In this document: positions 41,062 through 44,416 of the stretch, in pieces
How positions within the stretch are numbered: position 1 is the first letter of the stretch
How the letters are laid out: the number at the start of each line of letters is the position of its first letter
Origin: Bdellovibrionaceae bacterium UBA2351
GTDB lineage: Bacteria; Bdellovibrionota; Bdellovibrionia; Bdellovibrionales; Bdellovibrionaceae
Length of the DNA stretch: 44,416 bases
Assembly: GCA_002344565.1 (NCBI GenBank)
Contig: DDTZ01000125.1
Location: 1 to 44,416, forward strand
Direction: 5' to 3'
Program-made: the position numbers and the translations under genes
Notes under the pieces: generated by a model
The model's input: only the letters and a program-made list of their open reading frames with translations
What the model was told of the DNA's origin: nothing
The model's database searches: none

Positions 41062-41883
41062 TTATTGAATCTTAGCACCCTTACCGTATTTCTCGGCAGA
41101 CTGTTGATACACCTGCTGAGCTTGCGGCAGAAGCTGAGTTAATTTAGCTCGGCGATTAGCATCAGATGGATGTGTTGACATCCATTCTGGTGCTTCCCCT
41201 CCCTTGGCAGCATTCATGCGCTCCCAAAGCACGATCGATTCCGCAGGATCATAGCCTGCTTTTGCCATAAATATTTGTCCCACTTGATCCGCTTCCGTTT
41301 CATCTTCACGAGAAAATTTGCGGTTAAAGAAAGTGAGTGCTACACCTGCCGCTGCCCCACCGATACCGGCCAGTAAGCGACACTGTTCAGTTTTACACAA
41401 TAACTGGCCACCCACAGCGGTAGCGACTCCGATCAATGCCCCTGTTTGCTGCTCTTCAATAGCGCGCGCATATCCTTTTTGACCATGTCTACGAGTCGCA
41501 TGGGCCACTTCGTGTCCCATCACAGCGGCTAACGCGCCTTCCGTTTTTAAGATCGGCATAATCCCTGTGTACACGGCCATCTTACCACCAGGCATACACC
41601 AAGCGTTTGGTTCTTCATTCTCAATTAAAACAATTTCCCATTGAAAATTTTCTCCAGAAGCCTTTGCGATCCGATTCGCCACACGCTGAACCATGTCGTT
41701 CCAGTCTTTGCGTGTTGAAATTTTAGATTTCGCTTTTACCTCTTGATACGCTTTCGCCGATTCGGCGTTAATTTCTTCTTCGCTTGGTGTCTGCGCTTTA
41801 GCTAGCGATGAGCAGCCTAGTGAGTTGGTTAAAACGAAACACGATGCTATTACCAGAAATAAAAGTTTAATTTTCTTTTGCAT
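41062..41883 (-). CDS. M48-family metalloprotease, lipoprotein
   Basis: The 273-residue product is a predicted lipoprotein: MQKKIKLLFLVIASCFVLTNSLGC with a proper lipobox (SLGC, C24). The zinc motif HEVAH (H124, E125, H128 in AAVMGHEVAHATRRH) and the third-ligand region SREDETEADQVG are those of the M48 (Ste24/HtpX/LoiP-YcaL) family. The protein lacks membrane spans, so it acts in the periplasm, probably in outer-membrane protein quality control like LoiP or YcaL. It is read alone on the minus strand. A distinct substrate cannot be inferred. Confidence 0.93.
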   Translation of the reverse strand: MQKKIKLLFLVIASCFVLTNSLGCSSLAKAQTPSEEEINAESAKAYQEVKAKSKISTRKDWNDMVQRVANRIAKASGENFQWEIVLIENEEPNAWCMPGGKMAVYTGIMPILKTEGALAAVMGHEVAHATRRHGQKGYARAIEEQQTGALIGVATAVGGQLLCKTEQCRLLAGIGGAAAGVALTFFNRKFSREDETEADQVGQIFMAKAGYDPAESIVLWERMNAAKGGEAPEWMSTHPSDANRRAKLTQLLPQAQQVYQQSAEKYGKGAKIQ

Positions 41884-42085
41884 AAAATCCTCTTCTTACA
41901 CGACGATATTAATAAGAAAATCCAGACTTACAATTATTTTTTTTGTTTAGCTACAGTCGCCTTTTCGTCGAGGCAGAAGTCCTCAATAGCTCACCAAAAA
42001 TCCACGCTTTTAGCGTGTTTACGACGATTTTATTTTATGCAACGACGCCGACACCCAGGGCCGCGTTCTTGCATTCTAAAAAAAT
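41884..42085. other. Divergent intergenic region
   Basis: This 202-base gap lies between the divergent M48 protease and ligase-like genes. It holds a small hairpin (CACGC-TTTTA-GCGTG near 42002-42016) and A/T-rich stretches, but no promoter I can assign with confidence. Confidence 0.4.
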
Positions 42086-43054
42086 ATGGATACAAAAACC
42101 TATGCGTCCCCAACGATGCATAAAACTAAAGCGAAGCATCCTCAGACTAAGAGCACTCACAACTCCGAGTGGCCTGACGCGGTTGAAATGCAACTACCAG
42201 AAAAAAGTCGATCTATACCGGAAGGGTCACTATGGATTCACGAGCTGAAGCTCGATGGATATCGCATTCTGGCATTAGTGAAAGACAAAAAAGTAACGCT
42301 TCTAAATCGCAGTGGTCACGATTGGACAAATAGATACCCTCATCTAGAAATAGAATTTCTAAAACTCGGATTGACGGATGCTATCATTGATGGCCAATTA
42401 GTTCCACATCCTAGCCAAAATAACGTCGTTTTTTTTGCCTTTGATTTACTTTTTCTAAATGGTCAAGACCTGCGCCACCTTTCTTTAGAAGAACGAAAAT
42501 TGCAGCTCAAACAGATTTTAAAGAAGTGCACATCTAAGTATCTTTACTTTAGCAATCATACGCGCGAGTCAGGAAAGGCACTACTAGAAAAAGCCGAAAA
42601 ATTTGGTTTCAGCGGAATCATTTCCAAGCATCGTTTTCAGCCCTACCAACCTGGTCGGAATGAAAACTGGCAAAGTTTTACCTTCTATCATCACCAAGAT
42701 TTTGTGGTCATTGGGTACACACAAAAGCATGGTCGAGGTAAGTATGCTTTGGACGAAATTCTACTTGGGACGTTCACTGGTAGAAAAATAGCCTACGTAG
42801 GAAAAATAAAAATTAACTTCGACAAAACCAATCTGAAGCAGATTTCTGAATTTGTTCATTCAACCCCAGATACGTTAAGCCCATTGAAAACAATTCCCTC
42901 TGGACTAGGCAAAGTAAATTGGGTGAAGCCAAAGTTAGTTCTGGAAATCAAATTCAAAGGCTGGACGCCCAAATGCCGCATAAAAGGAGCATCGTTCTAT
43001 TCTATCCGCGAGGACAAACTAGCGAATCCAGAGGAATGGACAAGATACAGATGA
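42086..43054 (+). CDS. ATP-dependent DNA ligase homologue (LigD-type) with altered catalytic motifs
   Basis: The 322-residue product follows the LigD ligase domain: a nucleotidyltransferase fold (about 30-200) and an OB fold (about 205-322, with WVKPKLVLEIKFKGWT and SFYSIREDK). Motif I ELKLDGYR (53-60) keeps the lysine nucleophile K55, and motif IIIa (FAFDLLFLNGQDLR, 117-130) is intact. Motif III reads DGQL with Q104 where a glutamate is usual. Motif IV reads SGIISK (176-181) with serine in place of glutamate. Motif V (WQSFTFY, from W195) lacks both usual lysines. Catalytic activity is therefore doubtful. No Ku gene is nearby. A start at 42116 is also possible; no clear ribosome-binding site. 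Confidence 0.88.
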   Translation: MDTKTYASPTMHKTKAKHPQTKSTHNSEWPDAVEMQLPEKSRSIPEGSLWIHELKLDGYRILALVKDKKVTLLNRSGHDWTNRYPHLEIEFLKLGLTDAIIDGQLVPHPSQNNVVFFAFDLLFLNGQDLRHLSLEERKLQLKQILKKCTSKYLYFSNHTRESGKALLEKAEKFGFSGIISKHRFQPYQPGRNENWQSFTFYHHQDFVVIGYTQKHGRGKYALDEILLGTFTGRKIAYVGKIKINFDKTNLKQISEFVHSTPDTLSPLKTIPSGLGKVNWVKPKLVLEIKFKGWTPKCRIKGASFYSIREDKLANPEEWTRYR

Positions 43055-43073
43055 ATGGAGTCACTTCACGAAA

Positions 43074-43991
43074 CTACGTTATTGGGCTACGGCAAGGAGC
43101 AATTAACTTAAGAAGCTCTGGCTGGGTATTCATCCACTTTATCAGTTCGGCCTTTGTTCTTACTGGCGCATAGTGAAGTCTAAGCTGGGCCCACAAATAT
43201 TGTTTTAATTTGCTCGAGATTGGATGAGAGGAGCTAATCTGTGCATCCTTTCCTTTTACAAACACAATCGGTAAACTATTTTGCGTGAAATCAACGTCAT
43301 TTCCAAGCAACAGAAATTGAGACGGGTCTTGATCTGGATTCTTAGCCAATGTATTAAGAACGGCATTTGTGTTTCTACATGTTCGATTAGATGAAAAATA
43401 TCCATTCTGCAAAAGAATTTCGTCATAACTATTTACAATGGTCGCTAGCGTTTCATCCCGAAAATACGCAAACAATTCCGAGCGCGCAATTTTTCTATCG
43501 GTCGCCGAAAAATTGCGATGATTTTGTTTAAGGTACTCATCAAACTCGGTAGCTAACAATTTAAGTAATGCTTTATCCACAGGCTCTTTGGATTTTGGCA
43601 ACCAATCGTATTCCGCATGAGAAAGCTCGTGAAAAATCGTTCCGGCACGTACGGCCCAAATCACCGGCTCAGCCAACTGAAGTTCCGGAACCGTTTTCAC
43701 TCTTCGTTTTGTTTTTCCGTTTTCTAACGTGTCCGCCGTCGTATACTCTGGCTTTAAAACGACAGTATTCAAAATTCCATTGTAGGTAGCGGCCGCATCC
43801 TGATTAATTACGCCCCATTTTTCCAAAAGACTAGGTAGCGCGAGTTTTGTCTTATGAGTCTTTAGCACCCATTGCATAAACTGAGTATCCAGTGGATATT
43901 TTTTTTGAAGCGAATTTAGAAATGGATCAAACGGCTGCGCTACTACAAACACACTAACGAACATAAACGAAAAAAAGAATCGGCTAAGCAT
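43074..43991 (-). CDS. Secreted HExxH protein, possible zinc protease
   Basis: I start it at the ATG at 43991 (MLSRFFFSFMFVSVFVVA, signal peptide), behind a GGAGGGG ribosome-binding site; a start at 44012 would add 7 residues. The 305-residue product contains the zinc-binding motif HELSH (H121, E122, H125) in GTIFHELSHAEYDWL. The following DWLPKSKEPVDK has acidic residues but no certain third ligand. The region FDEYLKQNHRNFSATDRKIARSELFAYFRDETLATI is helical and could carry that ligand. I cannot place it in a named peptidase family. It is convergent with the ligase homologue. Confidence 0.78.
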   Translation of the reverse strand: MLSRFFFSFMFVSVFVVAQPFDPFLNSLQKKYPLDTQFMQWVLKTHKTKLALPSLLEKWGVINQDAAATYNGILNTVVLKPEYTTADTLENGKTKRRVKTVPELQLAEPVIWAVRAGTIFHELSHAEYDWLPKSKEPVDKALLKLLATEFDEYLKQNHRNFSATDRKIARSELFAYFRDETLATIVNSYDEILLQNGYFSSNRTCRNTNAVLNTLAKNPDQDPSQFLLLGNDVDFTQNSLPIVFVKGKDAQISSSHPISSKLKQYLWAQLRLHYAPVRTKAELIKWMNTQPELLKLIAPCRSPIT

Positions 43992-44069
43992 GGACCCCTC
44001 CAGCAATTTCACGCTATCGCCTTAAAAATAGCGTGACAACTCTATTTACGGCTGAATAGGATTTTGTTC

Positions 44070-44416
44070 ATGAAAAATGTAGTAATAACAATTCTCGCTC
44101 TTATAGTAGGTAGTTCAATTTCTTATGGCTTCGCAGGAAGCCTTATGTATATGGAATATCAAAACGTCACCGAAGGTAGTTTCAATGATGTCAAAGAAAC
44201 GGTTCCTGATCGCTTACCTGACAACGTTGTTTTCCCCGGCAAACCGAAACAAGTGGCGCTTTTCTATGGGAAAGGCACTTGGGGAACCGGTCGCAATCAA
44301 CTTAAAAACTTTCTTTATAGCCACGGCCGCTCATACAAAGTCATTTATGAAAAAGACATTTTGAATGGTTCACTTAACAAAGGCAGTTTCCATACTTTGA
44401 TTATTCCAGGTGGAAA
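44070..44416 (+). CDS. BPL_N/glutamine-amidotransferase-like protein, 3' partial
   Basis: An open frame starts at the ATG at 44070 (MKNVVITILALIVGSSISYGFAGS, signal peptide or anchor) and runs past the window edge, so only about 115 residues are seen. The mature part reads KQVALFYGKGTWGTGRNQLKNFLYSHGRSYKVIYEKDILNGSLNKGSFHTLIIPGG. This has the layout of the class I glutamine-amidotransferase-like domain found at the N-terminus of fungal biotin ligases (BPL_N): a strand, a glycine loop, a helix, a DI motif and an IIPGG turn. Exported BPL_N proteins have no known function. The catalytic triad, if present, lies beyond the edge. Confidence 0.75.
   Translation, partial: MKNVVITILALIVGSSISYGFAGSLMYMEYQNVTEGSFNDVKETVPDRLPDNVVFPGKPKQVALFYGKGTWGTGRNQLKNFLYSHGRSYKVIYEKDILNGSLNKGSFHTLIIPGG

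Noticed and set aside
44125..44364. Plus-strand ORF of 79 residues near the right edge
   Set aside because: It is the wrong frame of the real partial gene that starts at 44070 with a signal peptide and a BPL_N-like core.

Overview
The window looks like a chromosomal segment of a predatory bacterium of the Bdellovibrio type. The basis is the gene families and their order, a flagellin gene with a long leader, many small secreted proteins of unknown function, and a base composition clearly below 50% G+C by eye. A low-G+C Bdellovibrio such as the B. exovorus group is my best guess. This is inference from memory, not a database match.

Region 1 (1-20970, all on the minus strand) is the core translation and transcription super-cluster. 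In the direction of transcription it runs: tRNA-Thr(TGT), tRNA-Tyr(GTA), tRNA-Gly(TCC), tRNA-Thr(GGT), tuf, tRNA-Trp(CCA), secE, nusG, rplK, rplA, rplJ, rplL, rpoB, rpoC, rpsL, rpsG, fusA, rpsJ, rplC, rplD, rplW, rplB, rpsS, rplV, rpsC. The S10 operon continues past position 1. Hairpins that look like terminators or attenuators separate tuf/trpT, rplA/rplJ, rplL/rpoB and rpoC/rpsL. Recognisable -35/-10 pairs lie before the tRNA cluster, rpoB, rpsL and rpsJ.

Region 2 (21182-29461, minus) is a tightly packed run: ribH, a two-component pair of NtrY/NtrX type, proS, a protein with four S1 domains, a small secreted protein and rlmB. The NtrX-like regulator has lost the GAFTGA sigma-54 contact motif.

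Region 3 (29551-34454) holds a glutathione-transferase-like gene on the plus strand that sits between ribB and ribH, then ribB and ribE (ribE with a promoter that would make it almost leaderless), an exported protein of unknown function, a 535-base gene-free gap and a PAP2/class A acid phosphatase. The gap contains a 237-base nested inverted repeat with two perfect arm pairs (31 and 35 bp) and a forked core. It is the most unusual structure in the window.

Region 4 (33906-38116) has clpB followed by an overlapping small envelope protein, a secreted protein of unknown function, and a small four-cysteine protein on the plus strand.

Region 5 (38117-44416) holds a flagellin gene with a roughly 0.5 kb upstream region that ends in a 9-residue leader ORF, a His/Cys-rich membrane-anchored protein followed by a His-tailed outer-membrane barrel, an M48 lipoprotein protease, a LigD-type ATP-dependent DNA ligase homologue with several catalytic positions changed, a secreted HExxH protein, and the start of a BPL_N/amidotransferase-like protein cut by the window edge.

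No rRNA, CRISPR array, prophage, integrase or transposase gene was seen.
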